64,000 nt of DNA from Ptiloglossa arizonensis (GCF_051014685.1 NW_027478594.1:744001-808000), one strand, 5' to 3'. Shown: positions 11,601-25,765, counted from the stretch's first letter. The notes: a model not told the origin generated them from the letters alone. Numbers and translations are program-made.

Positions 11601-13983
11601 GCGAGATATGGGAGTTTGAAGTTAAGGACTGGTTGAGAAACCATCGAAATTTTCGCAATTCTGATGCTAGAAACGAATAACTGGAATGGCCTAGGGGAAA
11701 AGTACACACACCATTCTAATCGGGCGAGTCTCTACTTTGAGATGCAACAGGAATTTCTCGAGATCGTCATTCCGTTCGCGAGATATGGGAGTCTGAAGTT
11801 AAGGAATGCTTGAGAAACCATCAAAATTTTCGCAATTCTGATGCTAGAAAACAATAACTGGAATGGCCTAGGGGAAAAGTACACACACCATTGTAATCGT
11901 GCGAGTTTCTACTTTCAGATGCAACAGGAATTTCTCGAGTTCGTCATTCCGTTCGCGAGATATGGGAGTTTGAAGTTAAGGAATGGTTGAGAAACCATCA
12001 AAATTTTCGCAGGCCTGATACTCGAAACCAATAACTACAAAGGCCTAGGGGAAAAATGCACATACCGTTGAAATCGGGCGAGTTTCTGCTTTCAGATGCA
12101 ATAGGAAATTCTCGAGTTCGTCAATCCGTTCGCGAGATATGGGAGTTTGAAGTTAAGGAATGCTTGAGAAACCATCAGAATTTTCGCAAGTCTGATACTC
12201 GAAACCAATAACTACAAAGGCCTAGGGGAAAAACACACATATCTTTGTAATCGGGCGAGTTTCTGCTTTCATATGCAACTGGAATTTCTGGAGTTCGTCA
12301 ATCCGTTCGCGAGATATGGGAGTTTGAAGTTAAGGAATGCTTGAGGAACCATCAAAATTTTCGCCAGTCTGATACTCGAAACCAATAACTACAAAGGCCT
12401 AGGGGAAAAATGCACATACCTTTGTAATCGGGCGAGTTTCCACTTTCAGATGCAACAGGAATTTCTCGAGATCGTCATTCCGTTCGCGAGATATGGGAGT
12501 TTGAAGTTAAGGAATGATTGAGGAACCTTCAAAATTTTCGCAAGTCTGAAACTCGAAACCAATAACTGGAATGGCCTAGGGGAAAAGTACACACACCATT
12601 GTAATCGTGCGAGTTTCTACTATCAGATGCAACAGGAATTTCTCGAGTTCGTCAATCCGTTCGCGAGATATGGAAGTTTGAAGTTAAGGAATGATTGAGG
12701 AACCTTCAAAATTTTCGCAAGTCTGAAACTCGAAACCAATAACTGGAATGGCCTAGGGGAAAAGTACACACACCATTGTAATCGTGCGAGTTTCTACTTT
12801 CAGATGCAACAGGAATTTCTCGAGTTCGTCATTCCGTTCGCGAGATATGGGAGTTTGAAGTTAAGGAATGGTTGAGAAACCATCAAAATTTTCGCAGGCC
12901 TGATACTCGAAACCAATAACTACAAAGGCCTAGGGGAAAAATGCACATACCGTTGAAATCGGGCGAGTTTCTGCTTTCAGATGCAATAGGAAATTCTCGA
13001 GTTCGTCAATCCGTTCGCGAGATATGGGAGTTTGAAGTTAAGGAATGCTTGAGGAACCATCAAAATTTTCGCCAGTCTGATACTCGAAACCAATAACTAC
13101 AAAGGCCTAGGGGAAAAATGCACATACCTTTGTAATCGGGCGAGTTTCCACTTTCAGATGCAACAGGAATTTCTCGAGATCGTCATTCCGTTCGCGAGAT
13201 ATGGGAGTTTGAAGTTAAGGAATGGTTGAGAAACCATCAAAATTTTCGCAGGCCTGATACTCGAAACCAATAACTACAAAGGCCTAGGGGAAAAACACAC
13301 ATATCTTTGTAATCGGGCGAGTTTCTGCTTTCAGATGCAACAGGAATTTCTCGAGTTCGTCAATCCGTTCGCGAGATATGGGAGTTTGAAGTTAAGGAAT
13401 GCTTGAGAAACCATCAAAATTTTCGCCAGTCTGATACTCGAAACCAATAACTACAAAGGCCTAGGGGAAAAATGCACATACCGTTGAAATCGGGCGAGTT
13501 TCTGCTTTCAGATGCAATAGGAAATTCTCGAGTTCGTCAATCCGTTCGCAAGATGTGGGAGTTTGAAGTTAAGGAATGCTTGAGAAACCATCAAAATTTT
13601 CGCAAGTCTGATACTCGAAACCAATCACTACAATGGCCTAGGGGGAAAATACACATGCCGTTGTAATCGGGCGAGTTTCTGCTTTCAGATGCAACAGGAG
13701 TTTCTCGAGTTCGTCAATCCGTTCGCGAGATATGGGTGTTTGAAGTTAAGGAATGCTTGAGAAACCATCAAAATTTTCGCCAGTCTGATACTCGAAACCA
13801 ATAACTACAAAGGCCTAGGGGAAAAATGCACATACCTTTGTAATCGGGCGAGTTTCTGCTTTCAGATGCAATAGGAAATTCTCGAATTCGTCAATCCGTT
13901 CCCGAGATATGGGAGTTTGAAGTTAAGGAATGCTTGAGAAACCATCAAAATTTTCGCAAGTCGGATACTCGAATCCAATAACA
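8674..13983 (+). repeat. HOR block A, copy 3, rearranged to 30 monomers
   Basis: It starts like copies 1 and 2 (CGTCCGAG variant; here TTCTTTCAG replaces CTACTTTCAG). Near 9,650 it jumps from the GAGTCTGAAG monomer to one that lies four monomers later in copy 1. The part from about 9,420 to 11,120 is then largely repeated from about 11,540 to 13,060, including the rare GCAACTGGAATTTCTGGAG variant near 10,150 and 12,270. The stretch 13,472 to about 14,330 matches 3,029 to about 3,890, so the right boundary is a copied junction. Confidence 0.75.
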
Positions 13984-16900
13984 AGTATGGCCTAGGGCAA
14001 AAATACACATACCGTTGTAATCGGGCGAGTTTCTGCTTTCAGATGCAATAGGAAATTCTCGAGTTCGTCAATCCGTTCGCGAGATATGGAAGTTTGAAGT
14101 TAAGGAATGATTGAGGAACCTTCAAAATTTTCGCAAGTCTGATACTCGAAACCAATAACTGGAATGGCCTAGGGGAAAAGTACACACACCATTGTAATCG
14201 TGCGAGTTTCTACTTTCAGATGCAACAGGAATTTCTCGAGTTCGTCATTCCGTTCGCGAGATATGGGAGTTTGAAGTTAAGGAATGGTTGAGAAACCATC
14301 AAAATTTTCGCAGGCCTGATACTCGAAACCAATAACTACAAAGGCCTAGGGGAAAAATGCACATACCTTTGTAATCGGGCGAGTTTCTGCTTTCAGATGC
14401 AATAGGAAATTCTCGAATTCGTCATTCCGTTCGCGAGATATGGGAGTTTGAGTTAAGGAATGGTTGAGAAACCAGAAAAATTTTCGCAGGCCTGATACTC
14501 GAAACCAATAACTACAAAGGCCTAGGGGAAAAATGCACATACCGTTGAAATCGGGCGAGTTTCTGCTTTCAGATGCAATAGGAAATTCTCGAGTTCGTCA
14601 ATCCGTTCGCAAGATGTGGGAGTTTGAAGTTAAGGAATGCTTGAGAAACCATCGAAATTTTCGCAAGTCTGATACTCGAATCCAATAACAAGTATGGCCT
14701 AGGGCAAAAATACACATACCGCTGTAATCGGGCGAATTTCTGCTTTCAGATGCAATAGGAAATTCTCGAGTTCGTCAATCCGTTCGCGAGATATGGGAGT
14801 TTGAATTTAAGGAATGCTTAAGAAACCATCAAAATTTTCGCAATTCTGATGCTAGAAAACAATAACTGGAATGGCCTAGGGGAAAAGTACACACACCATT
14901 GTAATCGTGCGAGTTTCCACTTCCAGATGCAACAGGAAATTCTCGAGTTCGTCAATCCGTTCGCGAGATATGGGAGTTTGAAGTTAAGGAATGCTTGAGA
15001 AACCATCAAAATTTTCGCAAGTCTGATACTCGAAACCAATAACTGGAATGGCCTAGGGGAAAAGTACACAAACCATTGTAATCGTGCGAGTTTCTACTTT
15101 CAGATGCAACAGGAATTTCTCGAGTTCGTCATTCCGTTCGCGAGATATGGGAGTTTGAAGTTAAGGAATGGTTGAGAAACCATCAAAATTTTCGCAGGCC
15201 TGATACTCGAAACCAATAACTACATAGGCCTAGGGGAAAAATGCACATACCTTTGAAATCGGGCGAGTTTCTGCTTTCAGATGCAATAGGAAATTCTCGA
15301 GTTCGTCAATCCGTTCGCAAGATGTGGGAGTTTGAAGTTAAGGAATGCTTGAGAAACCATCAAAATTTTCGCAAGTCTGATACTCGAAACCAATCACTAC
15401 AATGGCCTAGGGGGAAAATACACATGCCGTTGTAATCGGGCGAGTTTCTGCTTTCAGATGCAACAGGAGTTTCTCGAGTTCGCCAATCCGTTCGCGAGAT
15501 ATGGGAGTTTGGAGTTAAGGAATGGTTGAGAAACCAGACAAATTTTCGCAGGCCTGATACTCGAAACCAATAACTACAAAGGCCTAGGGGAAAAATGCAC
15601 ATACCGTTGAAATCGGGCGAGTTTCTGCTTGCAGATGCAATAGGAAATTCTCGAGTTCGTCAATCCGTTCGCAAGATGTGGGAGTTTGAAGTTAAGGAAT
15701 GCTTGAGAAACCATCGAAATTTTCGCAAGTCTGATACTCGAATCCAATAACAAGTATGGCCTAGGGCAAAAATACACATACCGTTGTAATCGGGCGAGTT
15801 TCTGCTTTCAGATGCAATAGGAAATTCTCGAGTTCGTCAATCCGTTCGCGAGATATGGGAGTTTGAATTTAAGGAATGCTTAAGAAACCATCAAAATTTT
15901 CGCAATTCTGATGCTAGAAAACAATAACTGGAATGGCCTAGGGGAAAAGTACACACACCATTGTAATCGTGCGAGTTTCTACTTTCAGATACAACAGGAA
16001 TTTCTCGAGTTCGTCATTCCGTTCGCGAGATATGGGAGTTTGAAGTTAAGGAATGGTTGAGAAACCATCAAAATTTTGGCAGGCCTGATACTCGAAACCA
16101 ATAACCACAAAGGCCTAGGGGAAAAATGCACATACCGTTGAAATCGGGCGAGTTTCTGCTTTCAGATGCAATAGGAAATTCTCGAGTTCGTCAATCCGTT
16201 CCCGAGATATGGGAGTTTGAAGTTAAGGAATGCTTGAGAAACCATCAAAATTTTCGCAAGTCTGATACTCGAATCCAATAACAAGTATGGCCTAGGGCAA
16301 AAATACACATACCGTTGTAATCGGGCGAGTTTCTGCTTTCAGATGCAATAGGAAATTCTCGAATTCGTCAATCCGTTCGCGAGATATGGAAGTTTGAAGT
16401 TAAGGAATGATTGAGAAACCATCAAAATTTTCGCAAGTCTGATACTCGAAACCAATAACTGGAATGGCCTAGGGGAAAAGTACACACACCATTGTAATCG
16501 TGCGAGTTTCTACTTTCAGATGCAACAGGAATTTCTCGAGTGGGCCATTCCGTTCGCGAGATATGGGAGTTTGAAGTTAAGGAATGGTTGAGAAACCATC
16601 AAAATTTTCGCAGGCCTGATACTCGAAACCAATAACTACATAGGCCTAGGGGAAAAATGCACATACCGTTGAAATCGGGCGAGTTTCTGCTTTCAGATGC
16701 AATAGGAAATTCTCGAGTTCGTCAATCCGTTCGCAAGATGTGGGACTTTGAAGTTAAGGAATGCTTGAGAAACCATCAAAATTTTCGCAAGTCTGATACT
16801 CGAAACCAATCACTACAATGGCCTAGGGCGAAAATACACATGCCGTTGTAATCGGGCGAGTTTCTGCTTTCAGATGCAACAGGAGTTTCTCGAGTTCGTC

Positions 16901-19900
16901 AATCCGTTCGCGAGATATGGGAGTTTGAAGTTAAGGAATGCTAAAGAAACCGTCAAAATTTTCGCCAGTCTGATACTCGAAACCAATAACTACAAAGGCC
17001 TAGGGGAAAAATGCACATACCTTTGTAATCGGGCGAGTTTCCACTTCCAGATGCAACAGGAAATTCTCGAGTTCGTCAATCCGTTCGCGAGATATGGGAG
17101 TTTGAATTTAAGGAATGCTTAAGAAACCATCAAAATTTTCGCAATTCTGATGCTAGAAAACAATAACTGGAATGGCGTAGGGGAAAAGTACACACACCAT
17201 TGTAATCGTGCGAGTTTCCACTTCCAGATGCAACAGGAAATTCTCGAGTTCGCCAATCCGTTCGCGAGATATGGGAGTTTGAAGTTAAGGAATGCTTGAG
17301 AAACCATCAAAATTTTCGCAAGTCTGATACTCGAATCCAATAACAAGTATGGCCTAGGGCAAAAATACACATACCGTTGTAATCGGGCGAGTTTCTGCTT
17401 TCAGATGCAATAGGAAATTCTCGAGTTCGTCAATCCGTTCGCGAGATATGGAAGTTTGAAGTTAAGGAATGATTGAGAAACCATCAAAATTTTCGCAAGT
17501 CTGATACTCGAAACCAATAACTGGAATGGCCTAGGGGAAAAGTACACAAACCATTGTAATCGTGCGAGTTTCTACTTTCAGATGCAACAGGAATTTCTCG
17601 AGTTCGTCATTCCGTTCGCGAGATATGGGAGTTTGGAGTTAAGGAATGGTTGAGAAACCAGAAAAATTTTCGCAGGCCTGATACTCGAAACCAATAACTA
17701 CAAAGGCCTAGGGGAAAAATGCACATACCGTTGAAATCGGGCGAGTTTCTGCTTGCAGATGCAATAGGAAATTCTCGAGTTCGTCAATCCGTTCGCAAGA
17801 TGTGGGAGTTTGAAGTTAAGGAATGCTTGAGAAACCATCAAAATTTTCGCAAGTCTGATACTCGAATCCAATAACAAGTATGGCCTAGGGCAAAAATACA
17901 CATACCGTTGTAATCGGGCGAGTTTCTGCTTTCAGATGCAATAGGAAATTCTCGAGTTCGTCAATCCGTTCGCGAGATATGGGAGTTTGAATTTAAGGAA
18001 TGCTTAAGAAACCATCAAAATTTTCGCAATTCTGATGCTAGAAAACAATAACTGGAATGGCCTAGGGGAAAAGTACACACACCATTGTAATCGTGCGAGT
18101 TTCTACTTTCAGATACAACAGGAATTTCTCGAGTTCGTCATTCCGTTCGCGAGATATGGGAGTTTGAAGTTAAGGAATGGTTGAGAAACCATCAAAATTT
18201 TGGCAGGCCTGATACTCGAAACCAATAACCACAAAGGCCTAGGGGAAAAATGCACATACCGTTGAAATCGGGCGAGTTTCTGCTTTCAGATGCAATAGGA
18301 AATTCTCGAGTTCGTCAATCCGTTCCCGAGATATGGGAGTTTGAAGTTAAGGAATGCTTGAGAAACCATCAAAATTTTCGCAAGTCTGATACTCGAATCC
18401 AATAACAAGTATGGCCTAGGGCAAAAATACACATACCGTTGTAATCGGGCGAGTTTCTGCTTTCAGATGCAATAGGAAATTCTCGAATTCGTCAATCCGT
18501 TCGCGAGATATGGAAGTTTGAAGTTAAGGAATGATTGAGAAACCATCAAAATTTTCGCAAGTCTGATACTCGAAACCAATAACTGGAATGGCCTAGGGGA
18601 AAAGTACACACACCATTGTAATCGTGCGAGTTTCTACTTTCAGATGCAACAGGAATTTCTCGAGTTGGCCATTCCGTTCGCGAGATATGGGAGTTTGAAG
18701 TTAAGGAATGGTTGAGAAACCATCAAAATTTTCGCAGGCCTGATACTCGAAACCAATAACTACATAGGCCTAGGGGAAAAATGCACATACCGTTGAAATC
18801 GGGCGAGTTTCTGCTTTCAGATGCAATAGGAAATTCTCGAGTTCGTCAATCCGTTCGCAAGATGTGGGAGTTTGAAGTTAAGGAATGCTTGAGAAACCAT
18901 CAAAATTTTCGCAAGTCTGATACTCGAAACCAACCACTACAATGGCCTAGGGGGAAAATACACATGCCGTTGTAATCGGGCGAGTTTCTGCTTTCAGATG
19001 CAACAGGAGTTTCTCGAGTTCGTCAATCCGTTCGCGAGATATGGGAGTTTGAAGTTAAGGAATGCTTGAGAAACCATCAAAATTTTCGCCAGTCTGATAC
19101 TCGAAACCAATAACTACAAAGGCCTAGGGGAAAAATGCACATACCTTTGTAATCGGGCGAGTTTCCACTTCCAGATGCAACAGGAAGTTCTCGAGTTCGT
19201 CAATCCGTTCGCGAGATATGGGAGTTTGAAGTTAAGGAATGCTTGAGAAACCATCAAAATTTTCGCAAGTCTGATACTCGAATCCAATAACAAGTATGGC
19301 CTAGGGCAAAAATACACATACCGTTGTAATCGGGCGAGTTTCTGCTTTCAGATGCAATAGGAAATTCTCGAGTTCGTCAATCCGTTCGCGAGATATGGAA
19401 GTTTGAAGTTAAGGAATGATTGAGAAACCATCAAAATTTTCGCAAGTCTGATACTCGAAACCAATAACTGGAATGGCCTAGGGGAAAAGTACACAAACCA
19501 TTGTAATCGTGCGAGTTTCTACTTTCAGATGCAACAGGAATTTCTCGAGTTCGTCATTCCGTTCGCGAGATATGGGAGTTTGGAGTTAAGGAATGGTTGA
19601 GAAACCAGAAAAATTTTCGCAGGCCTGATACTCGAAACCAATAACTACAAAGGCCTAGGGGAAAAATGCACATACCGTTGAAATCGGGCGAGTTTCTGCT
19701 TTCAGATGCAATAGGAAATTCTCGAGCTCGTCAATCCGTTCGCAAGATGTGGGAGTTTCAAGTTAAGGAATGCTTGAGAAACCATCGAAATTTTCGCAAG
19801 TCTGATACTCGAATCCAATAACAAGTATGGCCTAGGGCCAAAATACACATACCGTTGTAATCGGGCGAGTTTCTGCTTTCAGATGCAATAGGAAATTCTC

Positions 19901-22480
19901 GAGTTCGTCAATCCGTTCGCGAGATATGGGAGTTTGAATTTAAGGAATGCTTAAGAAACCATCAAAATTTTCGCAATTCTGATGCTAGAAAACAATAACT
20001 GGAATGGCCTAGGGGAAAAGAACACACACCATTGTAATCGTGCGAGTTTCTACTTTCAGATGCAACAGGAATTTCTCGAGTTCGTCATTCCGTTCGCGAG
20101 ATATGGGAGTTTGAAGTTAAGGAATGGTTGAGAAACCATCAAAATTTTGGCAGGCCTGATACTCGAAACCAATAACTACAAAGGCCTAGGGGAAAAATGC
20201 ACATACCGTTGAAATCGGGCGAGTTTCTGCTTTCAGATGCAATAGGAAATTCTCGAGTTCGTCAATCCGTTCCCGAGATATGGGAGTTTGAAGTTAAGGA
20301 ATGCTTGAGAAACCATCAAAATTTTCGCAAGTCTGATACTCGAATCCAATAACAAGTATGGCCTAGGGCAAAAATACACATACCGTTGTAATCGGGCGAG
20401 TTTCTGCTTTCAGATGCAATAGGAAATTCTCGAGTTCGTCAATCCGTTCGCGAGATATGGAAGTTTGAAGTTAAGGAATGATTGAGAAACCATCAAAATT
20501 TTCGCAAGTCTGACACTCGAAACCAATAACTGGAATGGCCTAGGGGAAAAGTACACACACCAATGTAATCGTGCGAGTTTCTACTTTCAGATGCAACAGG
20601 AATTTCTCGAGTTCGTCATTCCGTTCGCGAGATATGGGAGTTTGAAGTTAAGGAATGGTTGAGAAACCATCAAAATTTTCGCAGGCCTGATACTCGAAAC
20701 CAATAACTACATAGGCCTAGGGGAAAAATGCACATACCGTTGAAATCGGGCGAGTTTCTGCTTTCAGATGCAATAGGAAATTCTCGAGTTCGTCAATCCG
20801 TTCGCAAGATGTGGGACTTTGAAGTTAAGGAATGCTTGAGAAACCATCAAAATTTTCGCAAGTCTGATACTCGAAACCAATCACTACAATGGCCTAGGGC
20901 GAAAATACACATGCCGTTGTAATCGGGCGAGTTTCTGCTTTCAGATGCAACAGGAGTTTCTCGAGTTCGTCAATCCGTTCGCTAGATATGGGAGTTTGAA
21001 GTTAAGGAATGCTTGAGAAACCATCAAAATTTTCGCCAGTCTGATACTCGAAACCAATAACTACAAAGGCCTAGGGGAAAAATGCACATACCTTTGTAAT
21101 CGGGCGAGTTTCCACTTCCAGATGCAACAGGAATTTCTCGAGATCGTCATTCCGTTCGCGAGACATGGGAGTTTGAAGTTAAGGAATGCTTGAGAAACCA
21201 TCAAAATTTTCGCCAGTCTGATAATCGAAACCAATAACTACAAAGGCCTAGGGGAAAAATGCACATACCTTTGTAATCGGGCGAGTTTCCACTTTCAGAT
21301 GCAACAGGAATTTCTCGAGATCGTCATTCCGTTCGCGAGATATGGGAGTTTGAAGTTAAGGAATGGTTGAGAAACCATCAAAATTTTGGCAGGCCTGATA
21401 CTCGAAACCAATAACTACAAACGCCTAGGGGAAAAATGCACATACCGTTGAAATCGTGCGAGTTTCTACTTTCAGATGCAACAGGAATTTCTCGAGTTCG
21501 TCATTCCGTTCGCGAGATATGGGAGTTTGAAGTTAAGGAATGGTTGAGGAACCATCAAAATTTTCGCAGGCCTGATACTCGAAACCAATAACTACAAAGG
21601 CCTAGGGGAAAAATGCACATACCGTTGAAATCGGGCGAGTTTCTGCTTTCAGATGCAATAGGAAATTCTCGATTTCGTCAATCCGTTCGCAAGATGTGGG
21701 AGTTTGAAGTTAAGGAATGCTTGAGAAACCATCAAAATTTTCGCAAGTCTGATACTCGAAACCAATAACTACAATGGCCTAGGGGGAAAATACACATACC
21801 GTTGAAATCGGGCGAGTTTCTGCTTTCAGATGCAACAGGAGTTTCTCGAGTTCGTCAATCCGTTCGCGAGATATGGGAGTTTGAAGTTAAGGAATGCTTG
21901 AGAAACCATCAAAATTTTCGCCAGTCTGATACTCGAAACCATCAACTACAAAGACCTAGGGGAAAAATGCACATACCGTTGAAATCGGGCGAGTTTCTGC
22001 TTTCAGATGCAATAGGAAATTCTCGAGTTCGTCAATCCGTTCGCGAGATATGGGAGTTTGAAGTTAAGGAATGCTTGTGAAACCATCAAAATTTTCGCAA
22101 GTCTGATACTCGAATCCAATAACAAGTATGGCCTAGGGCAAAAATACACATACCGTTGTAATCGGGCGAGTTTCTGCTTTCAGATGCAATAGGAAATTCT
22201 CGAGTTCGTCAATCCGTTCGCGAGATATGGAAGTTTGAAGTTAAGGAATGATTGAGAAACCATCAAAATTTTCGCAAGTCTGATACTCGAAACCAATAAC
22301 TGGAATGGCCTAGGGGAAAAGTACACAAACCATTGTAATCGTGCGAGTTTCTACTTTCAGATGCAACAGGAATTTCTCGAGTTCGTCATTCCGTTCGCGA
22401 GATATGGGAGTTTGAAGTTAAGGAATGGTTGAGAAACCATCGAAATTTTCGCAAGTCTGATACTCGAAACCAATAACTAC
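13984..22480 (+). repeat. HOR block B: 12-mer/11-mer family (2,124 and 1,947 bp)
   Basis: Several rare variants repeat at matching spacings. The monomer with ATG at 16,657 recurs at 18,781 (+2,124) and 20,728 (+1,947). GAATTTAAGGAATGCTTAAG recurs near 15,867, 17,992 and 19,939. AACCAGA(A/C)AAATTTTCGC recurs near 15,535, 17,658 and 19,606. The unusual GGCCATTCCG variant occurs near 16,540 and again near 18,665. The third unit is one monomer shorter. A partial 6-monomer copy (1,062 bp) precedes the block: 14,519 aligns with 15,581. A single-base deletion near 14,449 makes one monomer 176 bp. The right edge is approximate, where these markers stop appearing. Confidence 0.8.
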
Positions 22481-25400
22481 AAAGGCCTAGGGGAAAAACA
22501 CACATATCTTTGTAATCGGGCAAGTTTCTGCTTTCAGATGCAACAGGAATTTCTCGAGTTCGTCAATCCGTTCGCGAGATATGGAAGTTTGAAGTTAAGG
22601 AATGATTGAGAAACCATCAAAATTTTCGCAAGTCTGATACTCGAAACCAACAACTGGAATGGCCTAGGGGAAAAGTACACACACCGTTGTAATCGGGCGA
22701 GTTTCTCCTTTCAGATGCAATAGGAAATTCTCGAGTTCGTCAATCTGTTCCCGAGATATGGAAGTGTGAAGTTAAGGAATGGTTGAGAAACCATCAAAAT
22801 TTTCGCAAGTCTGATACTCGAAACTAATAACTACAAAGGCCTACGGGGAAAAGTCACATATCTTTGTAATCGGGCGAGTTTCTGCTTTCAGATGCAACAG
22901 GAATTTCTCGAGTTCGTCAATCCATTCGCGAGATATGGGAGTTTGAAGTTAAGGAATGCTTGAGAAACCATCAAAATTTTAGCAAGTCTGATACTCGAAA
23001 CCAATAACTACAAAGGCCTAGGGGAAAAACACACATATCTTTGTAATCGTGCGAGTTTCTGCTTTCAGATGCAACAGGAATTTCTCGAGTTCGTCAATCC
23101 GTTCGCGAGGTATGGGAGTTTGAAGTTAAGGAATGCTTGAGAAACCATCAAAATTTTCGCCAGTCTGATACTCGAAACCAATAACTACAAAGGCCTAGGG
23201 GAAAAATGCACATACCTTTGTAATCGGGCGAGTTTCCACTTTCAGATGCAACAGGAACTTCTCGAGATCGTCATTCCGTTCACGAGATATGGGAGTTAGA
23301 AGTTATGGAATGCTTGAGAAACCATCAAAATTTTCGCAAGTCTGATACTCGAAACCAATAACTACTATGGCCTAGGGCAAAAATGCACATACCGTTGAAA
23401 TCGGGCGAGTTTCTGCTTTCAGGTGCAACAGGAACTTCTCGAATTCGTCACTCCGTTCGCGAGATATGGGAGTTTGAATTTAAGGAATGGTTGAGAAACC
23501 TTCAAAATTTTCGCTGGGCTGATACTCGAAACCAATAACTGGAATGGCCTAGGTCAAAAATACACGTACCGTTGTAATCGGGCGTGTTTCTGCTTTCAGA
23601 TGCAATAGGAAATTCTCGAGTTCGTCAATCCGTTCGCGAGATATGGTAGTTTGAAGTTAAGGAATGGTTGAGAAACCATCAAAATTTTCGCAAGTCTGAT
23701 ACTCGAAACAAATAACTACAAAGGCCTTGGGGAAAAATACACGTACCGTTGTAATCGGGCGAGTTTCTGCTTTCAGATGCAACAGGAATTTCTCGAGTTC
23801 GTCATTCCGTTCGCGAGATATGGGAGTTTGAAGTTAAGGAATGGTTGAGAAACCATCACAATTTTCGCAAGTCTGATACTCGAAACCAATAACTACTATG
23901 GCCTAGGGCAAAAATACACGTACCGTTGTAATCGGGCGAGTTTCTGCTTTCAGATGCAATAGGAAATTCTCGAGTTCGTCAATCCGTTCGCGAGATATGG
24001 GAGTTTGAAGTTAAGGAATGCTTGAGAAACCATCAATATTTTCGCAAGTCCCGATACTCGAAACCAATAACTACAATGGCCTAGGGGGAAAATACACACA
24101 CCGTTGTAATCGGGCGAGTTTCTGCTTTCAGATGCAACAGGAGTTTCTCGAGTTCATCAATCCGTTCGCGAGATATGGGAGTTTGAAGTTAAGGAATGCT
24201 TGAGAAACCATCAAAATTTTCGCATGTCTGATACTCGAATCCAATAACAACTATGGCCTAGGGCAAAAATATACATACTGTTGTAATCGGGCGAGTTTCT
24301 GCTTTCAGATGCAATAGGAAATTCTCGAGTTCGTCAATCCGTTCGCGAGATATGGGAGTTTGAAGTTAAGGACTGATTGAGAAACCATCAAAATTTTCGC
24401 AAGTCTGATACTCGAAACCAATAACTGGAATGGCCTAGGGGAAAAGTACACACACCATTGTAATCGTGCGAGTTTCTACTTTCAGATGCAACAGGAATTT
24501 CTCGAGTTCGTCATTCCGTTCGCGAGATATGGGAGATTGAAGTTAAGGAATGGTTGAGAAACCATCAAAATTTTCGCCAGTCTGATACTCGAAACCAATA
24601 ACTACAAAGGCCTACGGGAAAAATGCACATACCTTTGTAATCGGGCGAGTTTCCACTTTCAGATGCAACAGGAATTTCTCGAGATCGTCATTCCGTTCGC
24701 GAGATATGGGAGTTTGAAGTTAAGGAATGGTTGAGAAACCATCAAAATTTTCGCAGGCCTGATACTCGAAGCCAATAACTACAAAGGCCTAGGGAAAAAA
24801 TGCACATACCGTTGAAATCGGGCGAGGTTCTGCTTTCAGGTGCAACAGGAATTTCTCGAATTCGTCACTCCGTTCGCGAGATATGGGAGTTTGAAGTTAA
24901 GGAATGGTTGAGAAACCTTCAAAATTTTCGCTGGGCTGATACTCGAAACCAATAACTGGAATGGCCTAGGTCAAAAATACACGTACCGTTGTAATCGGAC
25001 GTGTTTCTGCTTTCAGATGCAATAGGAAATTCTCGAGTTCGTCAATCCGTTCGCGAGATATGGGAGTTTGAAGTTAAGGAATGGTTGAGAAACCTTCAAA
25101 ATTTTCGCTGGGCTGATACTCGAAACCAATAACTGGAATGGCCTAGGTCAAAAATACACGTACCGTTGTAATCGGGCGAGTTTCTGCTTTCAGATGCAAT
25201 AGGAAATTCTCGAGTTCGTCAATCCGTTCGCGAGATATGGGAGTTTGAAGTTAAGGAATGCTTAGAAACCATCAAAATTTTCGCAAGTCTGATACTCGAA
25301 ACCAATAACTGGAATGGCCTAGGGGAAAAGTACACATACAATTGTAATCGGGCGAGTTTTAACTTTCAGATGCAACAGGAATTTCTCGAGTTCGTCAATC

Positions 25401-25765
25401 CGTTCGCGAGAAATGGGAGTTTGAAGTTAAGGAATGGTTGAGAAACCATCAAAATTTTCGCAAGTCTGTTACACGAAACCAATAACTACAATGGCCTAGG
25501 AGAAAAATACACATACCTTTGTAATCGGGCGAGTTTCTGCTTTCAGATGCAATAGGAAATTCTCGAGTTCGTCAATCCGTTCGCGAGATATGGAAGTGTG
25601 AAGTTAAGGAATGGTTGAGAAACCATCAAAATTTTCGCAAGTCTGATACTCGAAACCAATAACTGGAATGGCCTAGGGGAAAAGTACACATACAATTGCA
25701 ATCGGGCGAGTTTTAACTTTCAGATGCAACAGGAATTTCTCGAGTTCGTCAATCCGTTCGCGAGA
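22481..25765 (+). repeat. Irregular satellite zone between HOR blocks B and D
   Basis: Monomers remain about 177 bp, but I see no long period. Local duplications are visible. The TTCAAAATTTTCGCTGGGCTGAT plus CCTAGGTCAAAAATACACG monomer pair appears near 23,511, 24,928 and 25,105; the last two are 177 bp apart. A dimer (354 bp) with ACACATACAATTG and GAGTTTTAACTTTCAG starts at 25,311 and 25,665. There are one-base indels near 24,050 (AAGTCCCGATAC, plus one) and 25,260 (GCTTAGAAACC, minus one). It mixes monomer types from the left and right of the array. No gene-like sequence is visible. Confidence 0.65.

Larger units (their letters stand above)
1..13983 (+). repeat. HOR block A: 20-monomer (3,540-bp) higher-order repeat family
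   Basis: Monomers carrying AACAAGTATGG before the CCTAGGGC variant recur at 1, 3,541, 5,134, 8,674 and 13,984, all exact multiples of 177 apart (20, 9, 20 and 30 monomers). Copies at 1, 5,134 and 8,674 share rare variants in the same order, for example CGTCCGAG and GATGCTACAGG in the second monomer. Relative to the first copy, the second lacks one monomer (found at about 640-830) and gains one near 7,660-7,830, so the period remains 20. The third copy loses about four monomers near 9,650 and gains others, ending as a 30-monomer stretch. These are footprints expected of unequal exchange in register with the monomer. Confidence 0.85.
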
